Shown here: positions 54,034-61,002 of the stretch, one piece after another
Layout: every line of letters begins with the position of its first letter
Position numbering within the stretch: the first letter of the stretch is position 1
Source of the DNA: Massiliimicrobium timonense
GTDB lineage: Bacteria > Bacillota_I > Bacilli_A > Erysipelotrichales > Coprobacillaceae
Assembly (NCBI RefSeq): GCF_002160865.1
Contig: NZ_NFLJ01000014.1
Span: forward strand, 1-61,002
DNA: 61,002 bases
Direction of reading: 5' to 3'
Notes under the pieces: generated by a model
Databases searched by the model: none
What the model was told of the DNA's origin: nothing
Seen by the model: the letters and a program-made list of their open reading frames with translations, nothing else
Made by a program: the position numbers and the translations under genes

Positions 54034-54127
54034 TTTCTTTCCCTCATCTTTCCTCTATTTTTATTTTTTATCCATTTTTTTGTGAATGTCACCGTAAGAT
54101 CAACCTCATCATGAAATCCCCCTTTTC

Positions 54128-54365
54128 ATAAAAAAACGCCTCTTAGTTTAACTAAGAGACGAAATTATCGCGGTACCACTCTTTTTGATATATCAAAGAT
54201 ATATCCACCTCTATCCTTAAAGCAGATTCACTCAATACCCTACTCCATTCAAGTATCGTTCTCCAAAGTGCGGTTCATTTAAACGCCTATACTGATCTCA
54301 CACCAACATCAGTTCGCTTTATATTTGTTTAAACTACTCTCTTTTTCATCGAATTTTTTGATATG
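54128..54365 (-). promoter_or_regulatory. T-box riboswitch of the ABC transporter/aminotransferase operon (specifier CGC, Arg)
   Basis: The T-box motif GTGGTACCGCG lies at plus 54,169-54,179. A strong terminator (CTCTTAG / CTAAGAG, then seven T) lies at about 54,130-54,163. Stem I includes the AGAGAG-like and GTTGGTG elements. The specifier before ACTTTGGAG is CGC (plus 54,270-54,272), an arginine codon, in the same register as TAC in the tyrS leader. Uncharged tRNA-Arg should switch the operon on. Confidence 0.92.
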
Positions 54366-54488
54366 CTTCTATTATATGCATTTGATTAAACATGTCAATA
54401 CTTTTTTTGCTTTTTCTCAATATTCATCTATTATTTTCTATTTAAACATAAAAACAGAACTAATTTTATAAAATATATAAATTTTATT
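54366..54488 (-). other. AT-rich gap between the Arg T-box and the 81-codon gene
   Basis: Holds the T-box promoter and short AT-rich inverted repeats near the end of the following gene. No other feature is seen. Confidence 0.5.
54371..54398 (-). promoter_or_regulatory. Promoter of the Arg T-box transcript
   Basis: TTGACA (plus 54,393-54,398), 16 bases, TATAAT (plus 54,371-54,376) on the minus strand. Both boxes are perfect. Confidence 0.85.
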
Positions 54489-54734
54489 TTATTTTTTCAT
54501 ATAAAATAAAATTTGTTCACTAACATAATGAAGCTTTTGAATCGGTTCTTCCATTAAATCAAGTTGACATTGTAAATCATCCAATTGATTATTTAACTCT
54601 TGAATTTCATTTTTTTGTTCCTTGATTTGTTTTATTTTTGATGCCATCTTCTCTCTATAATCCAAAATATAAATTGTCAAAAATAAACAAAGCAATCCAC
54701 CAATAATATATATAATAATCATAATCATCCTCAT
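54489..54734 (-). CDS. Small membrane protein with coiled coil, unknown
   Basis: A protein of 81 residues. One N-terminal membrane helix (about 3-24) is followed by a basic stretch and a heptad-like helix (IKQIKEQKNEIQELNNQL) likely to be a coiled coil. I do not recognise a family. It overlaps the nitroreductase gene by 4 bases, so it is part of the same transcript and probably translationally coupled. An AT-rich inverted repeat at its 3' end could end the transcript, but it is weak. No role can be inferred beyond membrane association. Confidence 0.65.
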   Translation of the reverse strand: MRMIMIIIYIIGGLLCLFLTIYILDYREKMASKIKQIKEQKNEIQELNNQLDDLQCQLDLMEEPIQKLHYVSEQILFYMKK

Positions 54735-55267
54735 TTCATGACAACAATATCTGCAAATTCTTTTCGTGGAGGTCTTTGGACTTCTTCGTCACTATATCCC
54801 ACAGCAATCACACTCACAACAGCTTGATTTTCTGGAATAGAGAAAAATGCCTGAATAGCTTTTTCATCACGAATCCCCATCACTAACGTTGATAATCCTA
54901 ACTCTGTTGCTTTTAAAATAAGATTCATATTATGCATACCACAATCATAATAACCCCAGCCATTTCCTAATTCATTTGTTGGAGTTCCATCTTTATTATA
55001 ACCAGAACGATTTAAAACAATCGTTGAAACAATAAGTATTGGAGCATCACCTACATTTTCTTGATTAAATTCTGGCAAAGCAGCCTTAATAGCCTGTCTA
55101 GCTTCTTCACTTTCAGCAATATAATAACGTGTCACCTGCGAATTTTTCCATGAAGGTGCTAATATAGCTGCTTCAATCATCTGTTTTATAAGTTTTCTTT
55201 CTACTGGCTTTTGAAGGTAATGTCTACGCACACTTTTTCTTTTTTCTAATACTTCCTGTAATTCCAT
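54731..55267 (-). CDS. Nitroreductase family protein
   Basis: About 178 residues, an FMN-dependent NAD(P)H oxidoreductase fold. The N-terminal FMN-binding RKSVRRHYLQKPVERK, the AILAPSWKNSQVTRYYI motif and the late GLSTLVMGIRDEKAI and SVIAVGY segments are typical of the small nitroreductases that resemble NADH oxidases/quinone reductases. The substrate is unknown. The ATG at 55,265-55,267 with AGGGGTGG upstream is preferred over a GTG three codons earlier. It lies 31 bases downstream of a lipoprotein gene. Confidence 0.88.
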   Translation of the reverse strand: MELQEVLEKRKSVRRHYLQKPVERKLIKQMIEAAILAPSWKNSQVTRYYIAESEEARQAIKAALPEFNQENVGDAPILIVSTIVLNRSGYNKDGTPTNELGNGWGYYDCGMHNMNLILKATELGLSTLVMGIRDEKAIQAFFSIPENQAVVSVIAVGYSDEEVQRPPRKEFADIVVMK

Positions 55268-55298
55268 AAATACCACCCCTATTTATTATAATCTTGAT

Positions 55299-56207
55299 TT
55301 AATCCTTTTGCAATGTTTCTTCACTGAGATATTGTGAAGGAATGATTGATAATGGTGCAATATCTTGAATATGATCACCATCTTCATGCAAAGCATACAT
55401 TCCATCAAGTTCTAGATAAAACGTATCTTGTTCATTTATTTGATAAGGCAAATAGACATCCTCACTGTAAACACTGTCTAAACACAAACAAAGTTTTGTA
55501 TCTGGATAAAGTTGATGGTCTAACGGTTCAAAGAAAATCTGGTTTTCAGTTTTATCAACAACTTTCATCAAAATACGGCTATATCCCTTCTTTGATGAAG
55601 AAGTTTCTACATTCTGACTCTGACTCTTTTGCCAATCTTCTGTTGTCATTTCAAGAGGTTCATAAGGAAATAAAGCTTTTGATACTTGATAATCACTTTG
55701 TCCATTAATAATTTGTACATCAATAGGAATATCACTGTCTTTCGTTATAAAAATACGCTCTGTATTGACCATTGTTATAAGTCCTAATAAATGACCACTA
55801 TAATCAAAATTCTTTTTAGAAAAGATATCTCGCATAAAATCTTGACTCATCGTAATCGTCAATTGAGAATAATCTTCATTTATTTTTACGGATGTTTCTA
55901 AATCATTGAATTGTTGAATGACCTCTGTCATGAATTGCTGATTCTTCTCTAAAAATGCCTGAGCCTGTTTTTCATCAGCTTCAATAAATAAATAATCATC
56001 TTTAATATATATGTTTTCTCCATATTGTCTATCAATAGATATATCATCTTCTTTTTCATAATGAATAATATTTTGATAAAAGTCTGCATTTAAAAACCAG
56101 TCGTAGTATCTGCTTAAACGATAGACTGTGATATTTGATTTTTCCTTTGTTTGACATCCTATTAGACATAAACATATCATCAATAAAATAATTCCTCTTT
56201 TTTTCAT
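55299..56207 (-). CDS. Lipoprotein of unknown function
   Basis: About 302 residues. The signal peptide MKKRGIILLMICLCLIGC ends in the lipobox LIGC (Cys18). The mature part shows mixed beta and helix with several Asp/Glu-rich loops (YSQLTITMSQDF, KVVDKTENQIFFEP). No family is recognised. The ATG at 56,205-56,207 is preferred, with GGTGAGG upstream, and an extended -10 box lies at 56,225-56,233. It may be cotranscribed with the nitroreductase. Confidence 0.72.
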   Translation of the reverse strand: MKKRGIILLMICLCLIGCQTKEKSNITVYRLSRYYDWFLNADFYQNIIHYEKEDDISIDRQYGENIYIKDDYLFIEADEKQAQAFLEKNQQFMTEVIQQFNDLETSVKINEDYSQLTITMSQDFMRDIFSKKNFDYSGHLLGLITMVNTERIFITKDSDIPIDVQIINGQSDYQVSKALFPYEPLEMTTEDWQKSQSQNVETSSSKKGYSRILMKVVDKTENQIFFEPLDHQLYPDTKLCLCLDSVYSEDVYLPYQINEQDTFYLELDGMYALHEDGDHIQDIAPLSIIPSQYLSEETLQKD

Positions 56208-56224
56208 ATGCCTCACCTATTTTT

Positions 56225-56233
56225 ATTATAGCA
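56225..56233 (-). promoter_or_regulatory. Extended -10 promoter of the lipoprotein gene
   Basis: TGCTATAAT on the minus strand, between the htpG terminator and the lipoprotein start. Confidence 0.5.
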
Positions 56234-56235
56234 TA

Positions 56236-56268
56236 AAAAAAGAAACGAAAATCAAAATCGTTTCTTTC
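56236..56268 (-). terminator. Intrinsic terminator after htpG
   Basis: Stem AAAGAAACGA with TCGTTTCTTT, loop of about 9, then a T-run on the minus strand. Confidence 0.8.
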
Positions 56269-56274
56269 CATCTA

Positions 56275-58170
56275 TTATTTATTAGCATCTACCATTAACT
56301 GACAAACTTTATTAGAGAATTCAACAGGATCATCAATACTAAATCCTTCAATCAATAAAGCCTGATCATATAATAATGAAGCATAATCATTAATTTTTTC
56401 TTTATCTTTTTCAAATAAAGACTGTAAAGCATTAAATATAGCATGATTTGGATTAATCTCTAAAATTCTTCCTGCTTTGATGTTTTGTCCATCTGGCATT
56501 TGATTGAGAACTTTTTCCATTTCAAAAGACACACCTTCACTACTTACTAAACAAACAGGATGTGTTTTTAAACGAGCAGAAACTTTCACATCTTGAACTT
56601 TGTCTTTTAATGCTTCTTTAAGTGTTGAAATCAAATCTTTATTGTCTTCACTGACTTTTTCTAACTCTTTCTTTTCTTCTTCACTATCAATATCTAAATC
56701 ACCTTGATTAATATTTTTAAATGGTTTTTCTTTATATTCTCTTAACATCTGAATACAGAATTCATCCACATTATCAATCATATAAAGAATATCAAAACCT
56801 TTATCTTTCACCATTTCTACAGTTGGTAAATGATCAATCTTTTCATAACTTTCACCACTGGCAAAATAGATTTCTTTTTGATCTTCTTTCATATTTTCAA
56901 CATATTCAGCAAAAGTTATCATTTTCTTTTCATTGGCACTATAATATAACAATAAATCCTGTAATTTATCTTTTAACATACCATAGCTGTTATAAATACC
57001 AAATTTTAACTGTAATCCAAAGTTTTTAAAGAATTCTTCATATTTTTCACGATCATTCTTTAACATTTTTTCCAATTCACTTTGAATGCGTTTTTCAATT
57101 TTATCAGCAATAATCTTTAATTGACGATCATGTTGTAACATTTCACGAGAAATATTTAATGATAAATCTTGTGAATCAACTAAACCTTTAACAAATCTAA
57201 AATGTTCTGGTACAAGTTCACTCGCTTTATCCATAATAAAGACACCACGTGAATAAAGCTGCAACCCTTTTTCATAATCTTGTGAATAATAATTCATTGG
57301 TGGTTTAGAAGGAATAAATAATAATGAATCATATGAAATTGTTCCCTCTACACTGTTATGCATTACACATAATGGATCACTGAAATCATTAAATTTATCT
57401 TTATAGAATTCATTATAATCTTCTTGTGTAATTTCTTTTTTAGGTCTTTTCCATAAAGGAACCATTGAGTTCAATGTCTTATTTTCAATCACTTGTTCAT
57501 ATTCATCACTATCTTCTTTTTTCTTAGAAGTTGTCATATCCATTTTAATAGGATAATGAACATAATCAGAATACTTCTTAACCAATCTTTGAATTTCATA
57601 TTCATCTAAATATTGATCATAATTTTCATCATCAGTATTATCTTTTAAGTATAAATTGATTCTTGTTCCATGATTTGGATAATCTGTTTCATTAATAGTA
57701 TATCCATCACTTGTATCAGATTCCCAGATATAAGCCTGATCTTCTCCAAATTTTTTAGAAATCACTTCAACCTTATGAGCAACCATAAATGCTGAATAGA
57801 ATCCAACCCCGAATTGTCCAATAATATCAACATCATCTTGTCCTTTTTCTAATGCCTGTTTAAATTCAAAAGAACCACTATTAGCAATCGTTCCTAAATG
57901 TTCTTCTAATTCTTTTGCATTCATACCAATACCTTGATCAATAATAGATAACATACGATGATCTTTATTGATCACAATTTGAATAGATAAATCTTCTCTT
58001 GAAATACCATTTAAATTTTCAGTTAGTGCTTTATAATATAATTTATCAGAAGCATCACTTGCATTAGAAATTAATTCTCTTAAAAAGATTTCTTTATGTG
58101 TATAAATAGAATTAATCATTAAATCTAATAATCTTTGTGATTCAGCTTTAAATTGTTTCTTTTCTGCCAT
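56275..58170 (-). CDS. htpG: Chaperone HtpG (Hsp90)
   Basis: A protein of 631 residues, close to the usual length. The N-terminal GHKL ATPase has the motifs RELISNASDASDKL, IIDQGIGMNAKEL and GQFGVGFYSAFMVA. The middle domain has YSRGVFIMDKASELVPEHFR and SLNISREMLQHDR, and a C-terminal dimerisation domain follows. AAAGGAG precedes the ATG. Two CIRCE operators flank its promoter, so HrcA control is predicted. It forms a single-gene unit between two terminators. Confidence 0.96.
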   Translation of the reverse strand: MAEKKQFKAESQRLLDLMINSIYTHKEIFLRELISNASDASDKLYYKALTENLNGISREDLSIQIVINKDHRMLSIIDQGIGMNAKELEEHLGTIANSGSFEFKQALEKGQDDVDIIGQFGVGFYSAFMVAHKVEVISKKFGEDQAYIWESDTSDGYTINETDYPNHGTRINLYLKDNTDDENYDQYLDEYEIQRLVKKYSDYVHYPIKMDMTTSKKKEDSDEYEQVIENKTLNSMVPLWKRPKKEITQEDYNEFYKDKFNDFSDPLCVMHNSVEGTISYDSLLFIPSKPPMNYYSQDYEKGLQLYSRGVFIMDKASELVPEHFRFVKGLVDSQDLSLNISREMLQHDRQLKIIADKIEKRIQSELEKMLKNDREKYEEFFKNFGLQLKFGIYNSYGMLKDKLQDLLLYYSANEKKMITFAEYVENMKEDQKEIYFASGESYEKIDHLPTVEMVKDKGFDILYMIDNVDEFCIQMLREYKEKPFKNINQGDLDIDSEEEKKELEKVSEDNKDLISTLKEALKDKVQDVKVSARLKTHPVCLVSSEGVSFEMEKVLNQMPDGQNIKAGRILEINPNHAIFNALQSLFEKDKEKINDYASLLYDQALLIEGFSIDDPVEFSNKVCQLMVDANK

Positions 58171-58186
58171 AATTACATCTCCTTTA

Positions 58187-58213
58187 TTAGCACTCTACCC
58201 ATTTTTGTGCTAA
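58187..58213. promoter_or_regulatory. CIRCE operator 1 of htpG
   Basis: TTAGCACTC, 9 bases, TTGTGCTAA. The left arm is a perfect CIRCE half-site and the right arm matches 7 of 9. It lies between the -10 box and the htpG start. Confidence 0.88.
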
Positions 58214-58217
58214 TAGT

Positions 58218-58246
58218 ATCTTACACCTTCTCGTTAGCACTGTCAA
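58218..58246 (-). promoter_or_regulatory. Sigma-A promoter of htpG
   Basis: TTGACA (plus 58,241-58,246), 17 bases, TAAGAT (plus 58,218-58,223) on the minus strand. The -35 box lies within CIRCE 2, and CIRCE 1 lies just downstream of the -10 box. Confidence 0.9.
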
Positions 58247-58260
58247 GTCCAATGTGCTAA
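58234..58260. promoter_or_regulatory. CIRCE operator 2 of htpG
   Basis: TTAGCACTG, 9 bases, ATGTGCTAA. Each arm departs a little from consensus. It overlaps the -35 box. Confidence 0.82.
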
Positions 58261-58298
58261 AGTCATCTTCTTTTCTTTAAATCTTTTTTCAAAAATAA

Positions 58299-58332
58299 AA
58301 AAGACTCACTATCACAAGTGAATCTTTTCCAT
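58299..58332 (-). terminator. Intrinsic terminator after the first GH1 gene
   Basis: AAAAGA-TCACT and AGTGA-TCTTTT with a 6-base loop and a T-run on the minus strand. Confidence 0.75.
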
Positions 58333-58336
58333 CATT

Positions 58337-59749
58337 TTAATCTAAATCTTCACCATTAGATTTAAAGACTTTAGAAATCCAATAGAATGATTTTTTAGGA
58401 ATACGTTTTAAATCTCGCATATCTTTATTTGTTCTATTGACATAAACAAATCCATAACGTTTATCCATATTACACATACTTGCTAAAATATCAATTGGTC
58501 CCCATGTAATATATCCTAGACATGGAACACCTTCTTCAAACATCGCATTTTCCATTTCTTTGATATGATCTCTATGATAATTGATACGATAGTCATCTTC
58601 AATTGTTTTTCCAGCAGCAAGCATAGCATCAACTTCTTCTTGAGTCATATCTTCACGCCAACCTACACCATTTTCCAATACGAAAACAGGTAAATCAGAA
58701 CGTACATGTAAATCATTCAATGTCCATCTAAATCCAATCGGATCGATTTCCCATCCCCATTCATTGGCTTCACAATGTGGATTTTTCACAATATGTTCAT
58801 TGACAACTTCATGATAAGGTCTTTCTAAATCAAATTCTCCTTCAGTAATTGTATTAGAACGATAATAACTGAATGCAATATAGTCAACAGTATATTTCAA
58901 TAATTCTTCGTCACCTTCTTCAAAATGAGGCATCCATCCTCTATTTTCAAGATAAGCAACCATATAATCAGGGTATTTTCCTTTCGCAAAGACATCAACA
59001 TGGAAACCATTCATATATTGATAAGCTTGCCATGCAAATAAATTATTTTTAGGTGTATTTGTATATGGATAAATATTTGTAACAGCAGCCATACCACAGA
59101 ATTTAGCATCTGGTTGTAATTCTCTTAATGCTTTAACAGCTTTACAGTGAGCAATGAAAACATTATGATTCACTTGATATAAATGTTTAGCTTCACTGAC
59201 ACCTTCAGGAATTTCTTCTGCATTAGAAACTCTTAACATCATACCATGTAAATTCTGTTCATTGAAACTCATCCAATGTTTGACACGATCTCCAAATCTT
59301 TCAATACATACTCTAGCATATCTTTCAAAACAATCAACAACATAACGAGATGCAAAACCATTATAGTTTTTCACTAAATGATAAGGCATATCAAAATGAA
59401 CTAATGTAATCATTGGTTCAATTCCAGCAGCTAATAACTTATCAATTAAATCACTATAGAATTTGACACCTTCTTCATTCACTGGTTCATCTAATGTTCC
59501 ATTAGGAATAATTCTTGACCAGCAAATAGAAAAACGATAAAAATTAAATCCCATTTCTTTCATTAATGCAATATCTTCATCATAACGATGATATTCATCA
59601 ATTGCTACATTCCAATCTGAAAATTCAGGATTCATTGGTCTGACATCATAAACACAGACACCTTTACCTCCCTCATTTCTTGCTCCTTCTGTTTGAAATG
59701 AAGATACTGATCCACCCCAGTAAAAACCTTTTGGCATTTTCTTTTCCAC
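58337..59749 (-). CDS. GH1 6-phospho-beta-glucosidase
   Basis: About 470 residues. N-terminal PKGFYWGGSVSSFQTEGA, the acid/base Glu in MSFNEQNLHG (an NEQ in place of the usual NEP), and the nucleophile Glu in FVLENGVGW are visible. KRIPKKSFYWISKV at the C-terminus is typical of phospho-beta-glucosidases (BglA/BglH-like), which cleave PTS-imported beta-glucosides in the cytoplasm. The GTG at 59,747-59,749 is preferred, with AAGGAGG 8 bases upstream and a family-like N-terminus. It is the second of a tandem GH1 pair, separated by a terminator. Confidence 0.92.
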   Translation of the reverse strand: MEKKMPKGFYWGGSVSSFQTEGARNEGGKGVCVYDVRPMNPEFSDWNVAIDEYHRYDEDIALMKEMGFNFYRFSICWSRIIPNGTLDEPVNEEGVKFYSDLIDKLLAAGIEPMITLVHFDMPYHLVKNYNGFASRYVVDCFERYARVCIERFGDRVKHWMSFNEQNLHGMMLRVSNAEEIPEGVSEAKHLYQVNHNVFIAHCKAVKALRELQPDAKFCGMAAVTNIYPYTNTPKNNLFAWQAYQYMNGFHVDVFAKGKYPDYMVAYLENRGWMPHFEEGDEELLKYTVDYIAFSYYRSNTITEGEFDLERPYHEVVNEHIVKNPHCEANEWGWEIDPIGFRWTLNDLHVRSDLPVFVLENGVGWREDMTQEEVDAMLAAGKTIEDDYRINYHRDHIKEMENAMFEEGVPCLGYITWGPIDILASMCNMDKRYGFVYVNRTNKDMRDLKRIPKKSFYWISKVFKSNGEDLD

Positions 59750-59830
59750 AATTTCTTCCTCCTTATTCTCTACCAATTATTTTATAATAAATTATTTCAA
59801 GAGTAAACGCAGTTCACTGACTTTATAATG

Positions 59831-59878
59831 AAGTTTCATAAAAGATAATATATTATATATAAATATGAAACTCTGTTT
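59831..59878. repeat. Inverted GTTTCA/TGAAAC repeats upstream of the first GH1 gene
   Basis: GTTTCATA (59,831-59,838) pairs with TATGAAAC (59,862-59,869), and TGAAAC-TCT-GTTTCA (59,864-59,878) forms a second palindrome. These sit in the gap before the gene and could be operator sites for a sugar regulator. Confidence 0.5.
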
Positions 59879-59911
59879 CAAAAAAAGATTGTCATTGCAG
59901 ACAATCTTTAT
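59879..59911 (-). terminator. Intrinsic terminator after the second GH1 gene
   Basis: Stem AAAGATTGTC / GACAATCTTT with a 6-base loop and a long T-run on the minus strand. Confidence 0.85.
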
Positions 59912-61002
59912 TCAAATTCTTTTGTACGAGCTACTTCTCTCATCCAGCTGGCAGATTTCTTTTCTTTACGTTTATAACCATCATCAAGACACACTCTTAC
60001 AAATCCATAACGATTTTTAAACGCATTACACCAAGACCAGTTATCAATTGCACCCCAGTAATGATAACCTAAACAATTCGCTCCATCTTCAATGGCTTTT
60101 GCAATCCATTCTAAATGATCTCTAACAAACTCTATACGATAGTCATCTTGAATAACACCATTTTCATCCATAAATTTTTCTTCACCTTCAACACCCATTC
60201 CATTTTCTGAAATAAAAAATGGTAAATCAGGACATTCTTTTTTGATTTTCATACCAAAATCATAAATTCCTTTAGGATAAATTTCCCATCCACGATGAAC
60301 ATTCATTTTTCTTTCAGGCCAAATGTATGGTTTCGCAATACATGGCAATCCATTTTCATCGAATTTTGAATCTGGTGCCTGAACACGTGTTGGCTGATAA
60401 TAATTAAATCCTAACCAGTCAACTTTTCCTTGAGCTAAAATAGCTTCATCTCCAACACGGCGATTGATTTCAACTTTCCAGTCATTTTCCACTGTATCTA
60501 AAACATCTTCAGGTAAATGTCCATGTGCCACAACATCTAACCACCAGCGATTATGTAAACCATCTGTTATTCTCACGGCTTCTAAATCTTCAGCAGATGG
60601 ATTATCTTTTGTATATGGTGGAGCAAAACAGTTAATCATCCCAATTTTTGCATCTTTACGAATTTTTCCTTCTTTTTGAAGCTTTCTAAAATTCATGACT
60701 GCTAAACAATGTGCTAAAGTAATATTGTATTGAACATTGATTGATTGTTTAAAATCTTTTTGATATGGATACCAAGTGCCATGTAAAAATTGTTGTTCTG
60801 GTTCTACAATAGGTTCATTAAAAGTAAACCAGTATTTAATTTTCTGACCAAATTCTTCCATTGCCTTTTTCACAAAATTAGCATACGCTTCCACAACTTC
60901 TCTATTTTGCCATCCACCACGTTTAACTAAATATTCAGGCATATCAAAATGATACATATTCATAAATATTTCAATTCCATTTTCGTGAGCACAATCAATC
61001 AA
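59908..61002 (-). CDS. GH1 6-phospho-beta-glucosidase, 5' end beyond the window
   Basis: The 3' 364 codons of a second GH1 enzyme; the first 90 or so residues lie past the right edge. Acid/base Glu is in YWFTFNEPIVEP and the nucleophile Glu in FFISENGMGVEG. KEKKSASWMREVARTKEFE closes the protein. It differs clearly from the downstream paralogue, so the pair is not a recent duplication. It probably acts in the cytoplasm on phosphorylated beta-glucosides such as cellobiose or arbutin products. It is transcribed toward the first GH1 gene, with a terminator between. Confidence 0.92.
   Translation of the reverse strand: MIDCAHENGIEIFMNMYHFDMPEYLVKRGGWQNREVVEAYANFVKKAMEEFGQKIKYWFTFNEPIVEPEQQFLHGTWYPYQKDFKQSINVQYNITLAHCLAVMNFRKLQKEGKIRKDAKIGMINCFAPPYTKDNPSAEDLEAVRITDGLHNRWWLDVVAHGHLPEDVLDTVENDWKVEINRRVGDEAILAQGKVDWLGFNYYQPTRVQAPDSKFDENGLPCIAKPYIWPERKMNVHRGWEIYPKGIYDFGMKIKKECPDLPFFISENGMGVEGEEKFMDENGVIQDDYRIEFVRDHLEWIAKAIEDGANCLGYHYWGAIDNWSWCNAFKNRYGFVRVCLDDGYKRKEKKSASWMREVARTKEFE

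Noticed and set aside
54450-54500. AT-only inverted repeat at the end of the 81-codon gene as terminator
   Set aside because: A stem with almost no G-C pairs is too weak to call.

Overview
The window looks like chromosome of an AT-rich Firmicute (by eye near one third GC). Gene orders match Bacillus-type clusters: pcrA-ligA-camS-gatCAB, murC-ytxG-ytxH-ccpA, and recJ-apt-rel next to comN and spoVB. T-box leaders, CIRCE operators and AgrC/LytTR-type signalling also fit. The best guess is a gut Erysipelotrichia/Coprobacillaceae-like species; this is inference from gene content, not a search.

Positions 1 to about 12,450 are one end of a Tn1549/CTn-type integrative conjugative element (ICE), all on the minus strand. 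In transcription order it carries repA, parA, parB, a terminator, small accessory genes (DpnD/PcfM-DUF3846, DUF7768-like, PcfB), a VirD4 coupling protein, a terminator, Maff2, a VirB6/TrbL-like channel protein, PrgI, the VirB4 ATPase, a membrane-anchored NlpC/P60 hydrolase, DUF4315, and the first 21 codons of a DUF4366-like exported protein. The ICE is inserted in the 3' part of rlmD and supplies about 95 codons of a new C-terminus to it. Half of the ICE genes appear to start at TTG or GTG, unlike the chromosomal genes.

Positions 12,450 to 32,200 are housekeeping: rlmD, a membrane protein, gatB-gatA-gatC-camS-ligA, pcrA, a ROK kinase, ribF-truB, a T-box-controlled tyrS with an FKBP-like lipoprotein, a ClC channel, and ccpA-ytxH-ytxG-murC.

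Positions 32,285 to 34,830 and 40,088 to 43,687 hold two separate loci with the same unusual make-up. Each has a LytTR response regulator, a polytopic membrane protein that ends just after an RHD phosphoacceptor motif and has no ATPase domain, and a second membrane protein with a GHKL ATPase but no RHD motif. They look like two-part histidine kinases. In the second locus the ATPase gene is split by a complete 1,215-bp IS1595-like element with 8-bp target duplications, and the reading frame is preserved on both sides. Between the loci lie a lipoprotein and the T-box-controlled hisS-aspS-M24 peptidase operon.

Positions 43,700 to 61,002 contain an intergenic region with a 38-codon ORF, then rel-apt-recJ, comN and spoVB. 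Next is an amino-acid ABC transporter plus aminotransferase operon under a T-box that reads an arginine codon, then a nitroreductase cluster. htpG follows, with two CIRCE operators flanking its promoter, and two GH1 6-phospho-beta-glucosidase genes, the last cut by the window edge.

No rRNA, tRNA or CRISPR array was seen.
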